Assembly: GCA_963757155.1 (NCBI GenBank)
Contig: CAVWQS010000008.1
Coordinates: 62,001 to 126,000 of the forward strand
Direction: 5' to 3'
Source of the DNA: DASXQK01 sp963757155
GTDB taxonomy: Bacteria > Pseudomonadota > Alphaproteobacteria > Dongiales > Dongiaceae
Length of the DNA stretch: 64,000 bases
Shown one piece after another: positions 9,391 through 18,432 of this stretch (position 1 is the first letter of the stretch; each line of letters opens with the position of its first letter). The position numbers were made by a program, and so were the translations under genes. Below the pieces are notes generated by a model. The model did no database searches. It had not been told where the DNA came from and saw nothing but the letters and a program-made list of their open reading frames with translations.

Positions 9391-9522
9391 GTCGTCCGAA
9401 GCGCTTTGTCACGGTCCTCTCTACCTGACGGTGGAGGGAGCATGGCTTTGGCCTGATGGGAGCGATGCATTTGCAGCATCGTCGAGAAGGCAGCCCGGCA
9501 AAACCTCTGCTATAAATAGGCC

Positions 9523-10377
9523 ATGAACGCCGTACCCCCGACCCAGCCGCGCCATATCGCCATCGGTAATCTCACCATCGGCAATGACCGGCCGCTGGCG
9601 CTGATCGCCGGACCCTGCGCGCTGGAATCCCGCGCCCATGCCATGGAGATGTGCCAGGCGCTGGTGGAGATGACGGCCAAGCTCGGGATCGGGCTGATCT
9701 ACAAGACTTCCTTCGACAAGGCCAACCGCACCTCCATCGACGGCGCGCGGGGGATGGGCATGGAGAAGGGGCTGCCCATCATGGCCGAGCTGCGCGAGCG
9801 CTTCGGCGTGCCGGTGCTGACCGATGTGCATACGGCCGAGCAATGCGCGCCCGTGGCCGAGGCGGTGGATGTGCTGCAAATCCCGGCCTTCCTCTGCCGG
9901 CAGACCGATCTTCTTGTCGCCGCCGCCAAGACCGGGCGGGCGATGAACATCAAGAAGGGGCAGTTCCTCGCCCCCTGGGACATGAAGCAGGTGGTGCGCA
10001 AGGTCGAGGCGGCGGGAAACCGCAATGTCATGCTCTGCGAGCGCGGCGCCAGCTTCGGCTACAACACCCTGGTCTCCGACATGCGGAGCCTCCCCATCAT
10101 GGCCGAGACCGGCTGCCCCATCGTCTTCGACGCCACCCATTCGGTGCAGCAGCCGGGCGGGCAGGGCCGCTCGACCGGGGGCCAGCGCGAATTCGTGCCG
10201 GTCCTGGCGCGCGCGGCCGTGGCCATCGGCGTCGCCATGGTCTTCATGGAGACCCATCAGGATCCCGACAACGCGCCGTCGGACGGGCCGAACATGGTCC
10301 GCCTCAAGGACATGCCGGCGCTGCTCGCCCGCCTCCAGGCCTTCGACCGCCTCGCCAAGGAAAACATGGGGGCCTGA
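9523..10377 (+). CDS. kdsA: 3-deoxy-8-phosphooctulonate (KDO-8-P) synthase
   Basis: Condenses phosphoenolpyruvate with arabinose 5-phosphate to KDO-8-phosphate for the lipopolysaccharide inner core. At 284 aa it is of normal length. DAHP/KDO8P synthase motifs are clear: LIAGPCALESRAHA, KTSFDKANRTS, the Lys of IKKGQFLAPWD, DATHSVQQPGG, and MVFMETHQDP. It overlaps the following DinB gene by one base (TGATG), so the two are probably co-translated. No clear Shine-Dalgarno site precedes ATG 9523. Confidence 0.97.
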   Translation: MNAVPPTQPRHIAIGNLTIGNDRPLALIAGPCALESRAHAMEMCQALVEMTAKLGIGLIYKTSFDKANRTSIDGARGMGMEKGLPIMAELRERFGVPVLTDVHTAEQCAPVAEAVDVLQIPAFLCRQTDLLVAAAKTGRAMNIKKGQFLAPWDMKQVVRKVEAAGNRNVMLCERGASFGYNTLVSDMRSLPIMAETGCPIVFDATHSVQQPGGQGRSTGGQREFVPVLARAAVAIGVAMVFMETHQDPDNAPSDGPNMVRLKDMPALLARLQAFDRLAKENMGA

Positions 10378-10919
10378 TGCTGCTCGACCATCTCACCAAG
10401 ATGGCGCGCAACAATGCCTGGTCGAACCATCGGCTCTATGCCGCCTGCGCCCAGCTGACCGAGGCCGAATATCGCGCCACCCGTGTCAGCTTCTTTCCCA
10501 CGATCCCGCTGACCCTCAGCCATATCCTGACCGTCGATTGGTATTACATCGATGCGTTGGTGGAGGAGGGGCGGGGCTATGACGTCTTCATCGCCGACGA
10601 ACCCTTTGCGACTCTCGCGGAGCTGGAAGCGGCACAGCGGGCCAGCGATCGGAAGCTCCTAGGCTTCTGTGCTGGACTAACCCCGGCCGATCTCGAGCGG
10701 AAGGTGATCCTCGATCGGCGCGAGGCGGGCCGCTTCCCCGAGACGATCGCCGCCATCCTCGGCCATCTCTACATCCATCAGATCCATCACCGCGGCCAGG
10801 TCCATGCCATGCTCTCCGGCACCTCGGTCGCCCCGCCCCAGCTTGACGAATTCTTCCTCGATCAGGACCTGCATCTACGCCGCGACGAGCTGCGGGCGCT
10901 GGCGCTGCCGGAAACCTAG
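10377..10919 (+). CDS. DinB family protein
   Basis: A 180-residue four-helix-bundle protein of the DinB/YfiT metalloenzyme-like superfamily. The probable metal-binding His residues are in LTLSHILTVDWYY and in the C-terminal HLYIHQIHHRGQVHAML, typical spacing for this fold. Family members include thiol-dependent S-transferases and many proteins of unknown role; the substrate cannot be told here. The start overlaps the kdsA stop by one base (TGATG), implying translational coupling, though no functional link to KDO synthesis is evident. Confidence 0.88.
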   Translation: MLLDHLTKMARNNAWSNHRLYAACAQLTEAEYRATRVSFFPTIPLTLSHILTVDWYYIDALVEEGRGYDVFIADEPFATLAELEAAQRASDRKLLGFCAGLTPADLERKVILDRREAGRFPETIAAILGHLYIHQIHHRGQVHAMLSGTSVAPPQLDEFFLDQDLHLRRDELRALALPET

Positions 10920-10964
10920 CCTTATAAACCGGCCACCCCTTTTTCCTTTCCGGAGAGCCGGCTC

Positions 10965-12262
10965 ATGAGCGCCATCATCGACCTTCGTGCCCGCGAGATA
11001 CTGGACAGCCGCGGCAATCCTACGGTCGAGGTCGATGCCCGGTTGGAGAGCGGGGCCTTCGGGCGTGCCGCCGTGCCCTCGGGCGCTTCCACCGGCACCC
11101 ATGAAGCCGCGGAGCTGCGCGACGGCGACAAGAAGCGTTATGGCGCCAAGGGTGTCCTGAAGGCCGTGCAGGCGGTGAACGGCGAGATCTTCGATGCCGT
11201 CTCCGGCATCGAGGCGAGCCAGCAGGCGAAGCTCGACCGCATGATGATCGAGCTCGACGGCACGCCCAACAAGGGCCGTCTCGGCGCCAATGCCATCCTT
11301 GGTGTCAGCCTGGCGGTGGCCAAGGCGGCGGCGAGCGAAGCGGGCCTGCCGCTCTACCGCTATGTCGGCGGGACTTCGGCGAATTTGCTGCCGGTTCCCC
11401 AGATGAACATCGTCAACGGCGGCGTCCATGCCGACAATCCCGTCGACTTTCAGGAATTCATGATCCTGCCGACGGGTGCGCCGGGCTTTGCCGAGGCGCT
11501 GCGCTGGGGCTCCGAGATCTTCCATGCCCTGAAGGCGCAGCTGAAATCGGCGGGCCACAACACCAATGTCGGCGATGAAGGCGGATTCGCGCCCAATCTC
11601 AGAAGCGCCGAGGAATGCCTGAGCTTCATCATGCAGGCCGATCGAGCGCGTCGGCCTCAAGCCCGGCAAGGATGTGATGCTGGGTCTCGATTCCGCCTCG
11701 AGCGAATTCTTCCGCGAGGGGAGCTACCGCCTCGAAGGCGAAGGCAAGACCCTCGATGCCGCGGGGATGGTGGGGCTCTACGAGAAGCTGGTATCGCGCC
11801 TTTCCCATCGCCACCATCGAGGACGGCATGGCCGAGGATGATTGGGAAGGCTGGGCGGAGCTGACCCGGCGTCTCGGCGGCAAGGTGCAGCTCGTCGGCG
11901 ACGATATCTTCGTCACCAACCCGACCCGTCTCGCCGAAGGCATCCGCCGGCATATCGGCAATGCCATTCTGATCAAGGTCAATCAGATCGGCAGCCTGAG
12001 CGAGACACTGGCCGCGGTGGAGATGGCCCATAAGGCGGCCTACCGCGCGGTGATGTCCCACCGCTCGGGCGAGACCGAGGATTCGACCATTGCCGATCTC
12101 GCGGTGGCCACGGGCTGCGGCCAGATCAAGACAGGCTCGCTCTCGCGCTCGGACCGGCTCGCCAAGTACAACCAGCTCCTGCGCATCGAGGAGGACCTGG
12201 GCCGGGATGCGCGCTATGCCGGAAGCGGCGCCTTGCGGGCGCTTGCCTCACAGGCGGATTGA
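10965..12262 (+). CDS. eno: Enolase (two frameshifts as sequenced)
   Basis: Dehydrates 2-phosphoglycerate to phosphoenolpyruvate. Conserved blocks are all present but spread over three frames: AREILDSRGNPTVEVD, GANAILGVSLAVAKAAA and VGDEGGFAPN in the first; KPGKDVMLGLDSASSEFF in the middle; then ATIEDGMAEDDWEGW, LIKVNQIGSLSET and MSHRSGETEDSTIADLAV. An extra C near 11638-11639 (QA|IERVGLKPGK) and another near 11799-11800 (LVSR|FPIATIEDG) account for both breaks. The restored length of about 431 aa is normal. GGAGAG precedes ATG 10965. It lies between kdsA/dinB and ftsB-pdhA, the expected neighbourhood. Confidence 0.94.
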
Positions 12263-12334
12263 GTTTTTTACGCCACAGGTGGCTGCGTGATCGGTATGGC
12301 GGGGCCGCTTTTGCTTGACGACGCGGAATTGCCT

Positions 12335-12715
12335 ATGATTTCGCTGCGACTCATGACAATTGCTCGGGACATCGGTCGTCACGCGCGCCAGGCTGTGGCA
12401 CCGGTGCTGGGCATTTCCCTGCTCGCCTATTTCAGCTACCACGCGATCCAGGGCGAGCGCGGGCTCTTCGCCTGGATGCAGCTCAATCAGCAATTGAAGC
12501 AGACCCATGCGCTGGCCGATGCCGTATCGGGCCAGCGCCACGAGCTCGAGAACCGCGTGCAGCGGCTCTCCAACAGCAGCATCGACCCGGACCTGCTCGA
12601 CGAACGGGTGCGGCTCATGCTGAACCTCGCCCGCAGCGATGAGGTCGTCATCATGCTGCCGAAGGCTGATATGCCCGCCGTAGCCGGGACCCAAGAGGTC
12701 TCGAACCCGAATTAA
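12335..12715 (+). CDS. FtsB/DivIC-type septum formation initiator
   Basis: A short bitopic protein: one membrane segment (APVLGISLLAYFSYHAI), then a coiled-coil-like stretch (LNQQLKQTHALADAV...RHELENRVQRL) and an acidic tail with LDERVRLMLNLARSDEVVIML, the typical FtsB pattern. It would act in the divisome with FtsL and FtsQ. Start is uncertain: ATG 12335 or ATG 12353 are both plausible and an upstream GTG at 12287 is possible. The position between eno and pdhA is the standard alphaproteobacterial one and supports the call. Confidence 0.85.
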   Translation: MISLRLMTIARDIGRHARQAVAPVLGISLLAYFSYHAIQGERGLFAWMQLNQQLKQTHALADAVSGQRHELENRVQRLSNSSIDPDLLDERVRLMLNLARSDEVVIMLPKADMPAVAGTQEVSNPN

Positions 12716-12758
12716 CCGTCTGAAGGTTAATTCAACAAAACTGTCGTGATTTCCGACA
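12712..12758. promoter_or_regulatory. Two short inverted repeats in the pdhA leader
   Basis: TTAACC (12712-12717) pairs with GGTTAA (12725-12730) across the ftsB stop, and TGTCG (12742-12746) pairs with CGACA (12754-12758). The stretch is A/T-richer than its surroundings and lies in the 138-bp gap before pdhA, where a promoter or operator for the PDH operon would be expected. No convincing -35/-10 pair was identified. Confidence 0.3.
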
Positions 12759-12853
12759 CTTATCCCCTATTGCTTTAGCGCCCTCCGGCCATTAAATCTT
12801 GCCCCAAGGGGCGGCCGGCCCGGCCAGCGCCCCGTTCACGGATGGGAGGGCTC

Positions 12854-13858
12854 ATGGCCACGACGCAGAAGCGCAAAACCCGCGCCGAGGACGCCCCCGA
12901 CAGCGCCGTTTTGCTGGGCTATTACCGCAACATGCTGCTGATCCGCCGCTTCGAGGAGAAGGCGGGACAGCTCTATGGCATGGGGCTGATCGGCGGCTTC
13001 TGCCATCTCTATATCGGCCAGGAAGCGGTGGTCGTCGGCATCCAGGCGGCCCTGCAGAAGGGCGACAGCGTCATCACCTCCTACCGCGACCACGGCCATA
13101 TGCTCGCCTGCGGCATGGATCCCAAGGGCGTCATGGCCGAGCTCACCGGGCGCGCCGGCGGCTATTCCAAGGGCAAGGGCGGCTCGATGCACATGTTCAG
13201 CCGCGAGAAGAACTTCTTCGGCGGCCACGGCATCGTCGGCGCCCAGGTGCCGCTCGGGACCGGCCTCGCCTTCTCCCATCGCTACAAGAACGACGGCTGC
13301 ATCAGCGTCACCTATTTCGGCGACGGGGCGGTGAACCAGGGCCAGGTCTACGAATCCTTCAACATGGCCGCGCTGTGGAAGCTGCCGGTGCTCTATGTCA
13401 TCGAGAACAACAAATACGGCATGGGCACCTCGGTGGAGCGCGCCTCGGCCCGGCCCGAGCTGCATCTGCGCGGCCAGGCCTACGGCATTCCCGGGACCCA
13501 GGTGGACGGGATGGATGTGCTGAACGTGCGGGCCGCGGCCGACAAGGCCGTCGCCTATGTGCGCAGCGGCAAGGGCCCCTACATCCTGGAGATGATGACC
13601 TACCGCTATCGCGGCCACTCCATGTCCGATCCGGCGAAATACCGGAGCAAGGAGGAGGTCGCCAAGATGCGCCAGGAGCATGACCCGATCGATCATCTCA
13701 GATCGCGGCTGCTGGAAGAGGGCCATGCCGACGAGGCGGCGCTGAAGAACATCGACCGCGAAATCAAGGACATCATCTCGACGGCGACGGATTTCGCCCA
13801 GACCAGCCCAGAGCCCGATCCGTCGGAGCTCTTTACCGACATTCTGGCCGAGGCCTGA
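12854..13858 (+). CDS. pdhA: Pyruvate dehydrogenase E1 component, alpha subunit
   Basis: With PdhB it forms the thiamine-diphosphate-dependent E1 that decarboxylates pyruvate and acetylates the lipoyl arms of E2. The ThDP motif is intact: GDGAVNQGQVYESFNMA closing in ENNKYGMGTS. It also has the phosphorylation-loop-like YRYRGHSMSDPAKYR. Length 334 aa is normal. Start 12854 follows GGGAGGG by four bases; an in-frame ATG at 12842 would place this site inside the gene. It is the first gene of pdhA-pdhB-pdhC-cupin-lpdA-lipA. Confidence 0.97.
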   Translation: MATTQKRKTRAEDAPDSAVLLGYYRNMLLIRRFEEKAGQLYGMGLIGGFCHLYIGQEAVVVGIQAALQKGDSVITSYRDHGHMLACGMDPKGVMAELTGRAGGYSKGKGGSMHMFSREKNFFGGHGIVGAQVPLGTGLAFSHRYKNDGCISVTYFGDGAVNQGQVYESFNMAALWKLPVLYVIENNKYGMGTSVERASARPELHLRGQAYGIPGTQVDGMDVLNVRAAADKAVAYVRSGKGPYILEMMTYRYRGHSMSDPAKYRSKEEVAKMRQEHDPIDHLRSRLLEEGHADEAALKNIDREIKDIISTATDFAQTSPEPDPSELFTDILAEA

Positions 13859-13869
13859 GGGACACCGTC

Positions 13870-15258
13870 ATGAGCACCGAGATCCTGATGCCCGCCCTCT
13901 CGCCCACCATGACCGAGGGCAAGCTCGCCAAATGGCTCAAGAATGAAGGCGATGAGGTCAAGGCGGGGGATGTCATCGCCGAGATCGAGACCGACAAGGC
14001 GACCATGGAGGTCGAGGCGGTCGACGAAGGCAAGCTGCAGAAGATCCTGGTGCCCGCGGGCACCGAAGGCGTGAAGGTCAATACGCCGATCGCCCGGATT
14101 CAGGGCGAAGGCGAGAGCGAAAGCGCCGCCAAGCCGGCACCGAGCCAGCCCGCCGCTGCAGCACCGGCGCCCGTTGCCGCAGCTGCTGCGGCTGCGCCCG
14201 CCGCGGCACCGGCGGCGAGCGTTCCCGCCGCGCCGAAAGCGGCCCTGCCGGCCGAGCCGGAGGTGACCGGCGCCACCACCACCATGACCGTGCGCGAGGC
14301 CCTGCGCGATGCCATGGCGGAGGAGATGCGCCGCGACCCAAGCGTCTTCCTGATGGGGGAGGAGGTCGCGGAGTATCAGGGCGCCTATAAGATCAGCCAG
14401 GGCCTGCTGGAGGAATTCGGGGCGGGACGCGTCATCGACACGCCGATCACCGAGGCGGGCTTCGCCGGGCTTGGCGTCGGTGCGGCCTTCAACGGCCTCA
14501 GGCCCATCGTCGAATTCATGACGATGAACTTCGCCATGCAGGCGATCGACCAGATCATCAATTCCGCCGCCAAGACCCGCTACATGTCGGGCGGCCAGAT
14601 GGGCAGCCCCATCGTTTTCCGCGGCCCCAACGGTGCTGCCGCCCGCGTCGGCGCTCAGCATTCGCAATGCTATGCCAGCTGGTACGGCCATGTGCCGGGC
14701 TTGAAGGTCGTCGCACCCTATAGCGCGGCCGATGCCAAGGGCCTGCTCAAGGCGGCGATCCGCGATCCCAATCCCGTCATCTTCCTGGAGAACGAGATCC
14801 TCTACGGCCACAGCTTCCCGGTGCCCACCGATCCGGACTTCATCGTCCCCATCGGCCGGGCGCGCATCGTGCGGCCGGGCAAGCATGTCACCATCACCGC
14901 CTTCTCGCTGATGGTCGACCATGCGCTCAAGGCGGCCGAGCAGCTCGCGGGCGAGGGCATCGAGGCGGAGGTCATCGATCTGCGCACCATCCGTCCGCTG
15001 GATACGGCGACCATCGTGGAATCGGTAAAGCGCACCAACCGTCTCGTCAGCGTCGAGGAGGGCTGGCCCTTCGCCGGCATCGGATCGGAGCTCGCCGCTG
15101 TCATGATGGAGCAGGCCTTCGACTGGCTGGACGCGCCGGTCATGCGGGTGGCCGGGGCCGACGTGCCGCTGCCCTATGCCGCCAATCTGGAAAGCCTGGC
15201 CCTGCCGCATCCCGAGCAGATCGTGGCCGCGGCCCGTCAAGCCTGCTACCGCGCCTAG
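13870..15258 (+). CDS. pdhB: Pyruvate dehydrogenase E1 component, beta subunit with N-terminal lipoyl domain
   Basis: 462 aa. Residues 1-78 form a lipoyl domain with the modified Lys in ETDKATMEVEA. An Ala/Pro linker (about 79-130) follows, then the transketolase-type pyrimidine-binding domain (from TMTVREALRDAM) and the C-terminal transketolase domain (VIDLRTIRPLD). A lipoyl domain on E1 beta is a known alphaproteobacterial feature. Its lipoyl-coding DNA is nearly identical to that of pdhC 1.4 kb downstream. The gap to pdhA is 11 bp. Confidence 0.97.
   Translation: MSTEILMPALSPTMTEGKLAKWLKNEGDEVKAGDVIAEIETDKATMEVEAVDEGKLQKILVPAGTEGVKVNTPIARIQGEGESESAAKPAPSQPAAAAPAPVAAAAAAAPAAAPAASVPAAPKAALPAEPEVTGATTTMTVREALRDAMAEEMRRDPSVFLMGEEVAEYQGAYKISQGLLEEFGAGRVIDTPITEAGFAGLGVGAAFNGLRPIVEFMTMNFAMQAIDQIINSAAKTRYMSGGQMGSPIVFRGPNGAAARVGAQHSQCYASWYGHVPGLKVVAPYSAADAKGLLKAAIRDPNPVIFLENEILYGHSFPVPTDPDFIVPIGRARIVRPGKHVTITAFSLMVDHALKAAEQLAGEGIEAEVIDLRTIRPLDTATIVESVKRTNRLVSVEEGWPFAGIGSELAAVMMEQAFDWLDAPVMRVAGADVPLPYAANLESLALPHPEQIVAAARQACYRA
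13882..14087 (+). repeat. Lipoyl-domain repeat, copy 1 (in pdhB)
   Basis: About 206 bp coding for the pdhB lipoyl domain align without gaps to 15284-15489 in pdhC, with only about eight to ten base differences by eye, mostly silent. The encoded residues from ILMPALSPTM to PAGTE are the same in both proteins. Confidence 0.85.
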
Positions 15259-15271
15259 GGGGAGCTGAGAG

Positions 15272-16645
15272 ATGCCGACCAATATCCTGATGCCCGCGCT
15301 CTCGCCCACCATGACCGAGGGCAAGCTCGCCAAATGGCTCAAGAACGAAGGCGACGAGGTCAAGGCGGGGGACGTCATCGCCGAGATCGAGACCGACAAG
15401 GCGACCATGGAGGTCGAGGCGGTCGACGAAGGCAAGCTGCAGAAGATCCTGGTTCCCGCCGGCACCGAGGCGGTGAAGGTGAACGAGCCCATCGCCGTGA
15501 TCCTGGGCGAAGGCGAGGATCCCTCGGCGGTTGCAGCCCCGGCGCCCAAGCCAGCCGCAGCGCCTGCGGCTCAAGCCCCGGCGGCGCCCGCCGCGAAACC
15601 GGCGCCCGTTGCCGCATCAGCCCCGGCACCGGCCTCGGCGCCTCCAGCCGCAACGTCACCGGCCCCGGCACAGCCCGCCGCTGCGCCCGTCCGGGCATCC
15701 GGCGAGCGCATCTTCGCCAGCCCGCTGGCCCGGCGCCTGGCCGCGGAAGGCGGCATCGATCTCGGCGGGCTCAGCGGCTCGGCCCCCATGGCCGCATCGT
15801 CAAGGCGGATATCGAAGCGGCCCAGGCCCGCGGTCCCGCAGCCAAGCCGCCGGCGGCCACGCCTGCGCGCACAGCCGGCGGGGGCGCCCACCGCGGCACT
15901 GGTCGCCGCACCGGCCCTTATCGGCCGCGGCAGTCGCAGGCAACACGCCCTATCACCTCCTGCCCGCCACGACGATGCGCAAGGTGATCGCCCGGCGGAT
16001 GGTCGGAATCCAAGCAGCAGGTCCCGCATTTCTATCTCTCCATCGATTGCGAGCTCGACCAGCTGCTGAAGCTGCGCGGCGATCTCAACGCCAAGGCGCC
16101 GGAGAAGGGCGAGGGGGCCTACAAGCTCTCGGTCAATGATTTCGTCATCCGCGCCTCGGCCTTGGCGCTCCGGAAAGTTCCGGCCGCCAACGCGGCTTAT
16201 TCCGAGGAAGGCGCTGTCATGTTCGATGCGGTGGACATCTCCGTCGCGGTCGCCATTCCCGGCGGGCTGATCACGCCCATCATCCGCAATGCCGATCAGA
16301 AGGGCCTGGCCGCCATCTCCAGCGACATGAAGGCCCTGGCCGGCAAGGCCCGGGAGGGCAAGCTGAAGCCGGAGGAGTTCCAGGGCGGCACCTTCTCCAT
16401 CTCCAATCTCGGCATGTTCGGGATCAAGGATTTCCAGGCGGTGATCAACCCGCCCCAGGGCGCCATCCTGGCGGTGGGCGCCGGGCGAGCAGCGGCCGGT
16501 GGTCAAGGCCGGGGCGCTGGCCATCGCCACCGTCATGACCTGCACGCTTTCGGTCGATCACCGCGTCCTCGACGGGGCCATCGGCGCCGAATTCCTCGCC
16601 GCCTTCAAGAAGCTGATCGAAGACCCCATCACGATGCTGCTGTAG
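15272..16645 (+). CDS. pdhC: Dihydrolipoamide acetyltransferase, E2 of pyruvate dehydrogenase (five frameshifts as sequenced)
   Basis: E2 core of the PDH complex. Order: lipoyl domain (Lys in ETDKATMEVEA), Ala/Pro linker, peripheral subunit-binding domain (FASPLARRLAAEGGIDL), second linker, and the catalytic domain with TTMRKVIARRM, VPHFYLSID, FSISNLGMFGIKDF and the active-site SVDHRVLDGA. The frame changes five times: one G missing near 15781, and one extra base near 15880-15884, 15916-15919, 16005 and 16483-16485. The net is +3, so start and stop share a frame. The restored protein is about 456 aa. Every domain is intact, which argues for sequencing error in this repetitive, GC-rich stretch. 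Confidence 0.93.
15284..15489 (+). repeat. Lipoyl-domain repeat, copy 2 (in pdhC)
   Basis: Direct repeat partner of 13882-14087; offset 1402 bp. See the pdhB copy. Confidence 0.85.
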
Positions 16646-16654
16646 GACGTCGTC

Positions 16655-17026
16655 ATGGCCGCCGCCGACAAGATCAATCTGGCCGAGAAGCTCGCGGCCT
16701 TCAGCGAGCATTGGAATCCCAAGCTCGTCGACACCATCGACGACTACGACATCAAGCTGGTGAAGCTCCTCGGCGATTTTGTCTGGCATTCCCATGCGAC
16801 GGAGGACGAGCTCTTCCTGGTGCTGAAGGGCGCCTTCCGCATGGATTTCCGCGACCGCCAGGTGCGCGTCGGCGCGGGCGAGATGATCGTGGTCCCGCGC
16901 GGCGTGGAGCATAAGCCCTTCGCTGAGCAGGAATGCGAGATCCTGTTGCTGGAGCGCCGCGGCATGGTCAATACAGGCAATGCCGATCCGGGTGCGCTGA
17001 CCCGATCGGCCCTCGAGAGGATCTGA
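16655..17026 (+). CDS. Small cupin-domain protein inside the PDH operon
   Basis: A 123-residue single-domain cupin. The two cupin motifs are readable: WHSHATEDELFLVLKG and then VPRGVEHKPFAEQECEIL, with the His/Glu residues expected to bind a metal. Similar proteins are usually annotated only as cupin-domain proteins. It lies 9 bp after pdhC and 4 bp before lpdA, so it is almost certainly co-transcribed with the PDH complex genes. Role unknown; an intracellular small-molecule or metal-linked function is an inference only. Confidence 0.88.
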   Translation: MAAADKINLAEKLAAFSEHWNPKLVDTIDDYDIKLVKLLGDFVWHSHATEDELFLVLKGAFRMDFRDRQVRVGAGEMIVVPRGVEHKPFAEQECEILLLERRGMVNTGNADPGALTRSALERI

Positions 17027-17030
17027 CACA

Positions 17031-18428
17031 ATGGCCGAGCAATCCTTCGATCTCGTCGTGCTGGGCTCCGGCCCCGGCGGCTATGTCGCCGCGATCCGGG
17101 CAGCCCAGCTCGGCATGAAGGCGGCGGTGATCGAGCGCGACCAGCTGGGCGGCATCTGCCTCAACTGGGGTTGCATCCCGACCAAGGCGCTGCTGCGCAG
17201 CGCCGAGATCGCTCATCTCCTGAACCATCTCGGGGATTACGGCTTCTCGGCCAAGGAAGTGAGCTTCGACCTGAAGAAAATCGTCGATCGCTCGCGCAAG
17301 GTGGCGGGCCAGCTCTCCGCCGGGGTGAAGTTCCTGCTGAAAAAGAACAAGGTGGCGGTGATCGAAGGGCAGGGGCGGCTTGCCGGACCCGGCAAGGTTG
17401 CCGTCGACAAGGCAGGCACGATCACGACGGTCACGGCCAAGCATATCATCCTCGCGACCGGCGCCCGGGCCCGGGCGCTGCCGGGGCTGGAGCCCGACGG
17501 CAAGCTGATCTGGACCTATAAGGAGGCCATGCTGCCCGACCGCATGCCGAAGTCCCTGCTGGTCGTCGGCAGCGGCGCCATCGGCATCGAATTCGCCAGC
17601 TTCTACCGCAATCTCGGCGCCGAGGTGACGGTGGTCGAGGTGCTGGACCGCATCCTGCCGGTGGAGGATGCCGAGATCTCCGACTTCGCCCGCAAGGCCT
17701 TCGAGAAGCAGGGCATCAAGATCATCACCTCGGCCACGGTGAAGGGCCTCAAGAAGGCCGCCGACAGCGTGACCGCGACCATCGAGGCCGGCGGCAAGTC
17801 GACGGATCAGACCGTCGACCGGGTCGTCCTCGCCATCGGCATCGTCGGCAATGTGGAGAACCTCGGCCTCGAAGGCACCAAGGTGAAGGTCGAGAAGACC
17901 CATGTGGTGATCGACAAGTGGTGCGCCACGGGAGAGCCGGGGGTCTATGCCATCGGAGATCTGGTGGGCCCGCCCTGGCTCGCCCATAAGGCCAGCCATG
18001 AGGGCGTGCTCTGCGTCGAGCGCATCGCCGGGCTGAAGGGGATCCATCCCCTGGACGTCAGCCGCGTGCCCGGCTGCACCTATTGCATGCCCCAGGTCGC
18101 GAGCGTCGGGCTGACCGAGGCGGCGGCCAAGGCGGCGGGCCATGAGGTCAAGGTCGGTCGCTTCCCCTACATCGGCAATGGCAAGGCGATCGCGATGGGC
18201 GAGCCCCAGGGCCTGGTCAAGACCGTCTTCGACGCCAAGACCGGCGAGCTGCTGGGCGCCCATATGATCGGGGCGGAAGTCACCGAGCTGATCCAGGGCT
18301 ACACCATCGCCAAGACCCTGGAATCGACCGAGGCCGAGCTGATGGAGACCATCTTCCCCCATCCGACCCTTTCGGAGACCATGCACGAGTCCGTGCTTGA
18401 CGCTTATGGCCGGGCCATCCATTTCTGA
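17031..18428 (+). CDS. lpdA: Dihydrolipoyl dehydrogenase (E3)
   Basis: Flavoprotein that reoxidises dihydrolipoyl groups with NAD+. 465 aa, normal. The FAD site is VLGSGPGGYVAAIRAAQLG, the redox disulfide is GGICLNWGCIPTK, the NAD site is VVGSGAIGIEFASFY, a second FAD contact is GVYAIGDLVG, and the C-terminal catalytic His-Glu pair is in HPTLSETMHESV. Position downstream of pdhC marks it as the PDH E3, though it may also serve other 2-oxoacid complexes. Intact reading frame. Confidence 0.98.
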   Translation: MAEQSFDLVVLGSGPGGYVAAIRAAQLGMKAAVIERDQLGGICLNWGCIPTKALLRSAEIAHLLNHLGDYGFSAKEVSFDLKKIVDRSRKVAGQLSAGVKFLLKKNKVAVIEGQGRLAGPGKVAVDKAGTITTVTAKHIILATGARARALPGLEPDGKLIWTYKEAMLPDRMPKSLLVVGSGAIGIEFASFYRNLGAEVTVVEVLDRILPVEDAEISDFARKAFEKQGIKIITSATVKGLKKAADSVTATIEAGGKSTDQTVDRVVLAIGIVGNVENLGLEGTKVKVEKTHVVIDKWCATGEPGVYAIGDLVGPPWLAHKASHEGVLCVERIAGLKGIHPLDVSRVPGCTYCMPQVASVGLTEAAAKAAGHEVKVGRFPYIGNGKAIAMGEPQGLVKTVFDAKTGELLGAHMIGAEVTELIQGYTIAKTLESTEAELMETIFPHPTLSETMHESVLDAYGRAIHF

Positions 18429-18432
18429 TCCC

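Noticed and set aside
7199..9412. 737-codon minus-strand open frame antisense to pyrG
   Set aside because: Low-complexity His/Asp/Gly/Leu-rich translation typical of the reverse complement of a GC-rich gene; pyrG on the plus strand has all family motifs. The same applies to long antisense frames over trpE, pdhB, ntrC, ntrY, ntrX, hppA and glyA.
9511..9517. TATAAAT just upstream of kdsA as a -10 element
   Set aside because: It ends only five bases before the ATG and has no -35 at proper spacing; it would require a leaderless transcript, for which there is no other support.
11629..11864. Enolase split into two separate genes
   Set aside because: The middle segment in the third frame carries conserved enolase residues continuous with both sides, so it is one gene with two indels.
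15272..16645. Programmed frameshifting in pdhC
   Set aside because: Five shifts at unrelated sites, no slippery heptamer and stimulatory structure in common, and a net change of +3 are better explained by base-call errors.
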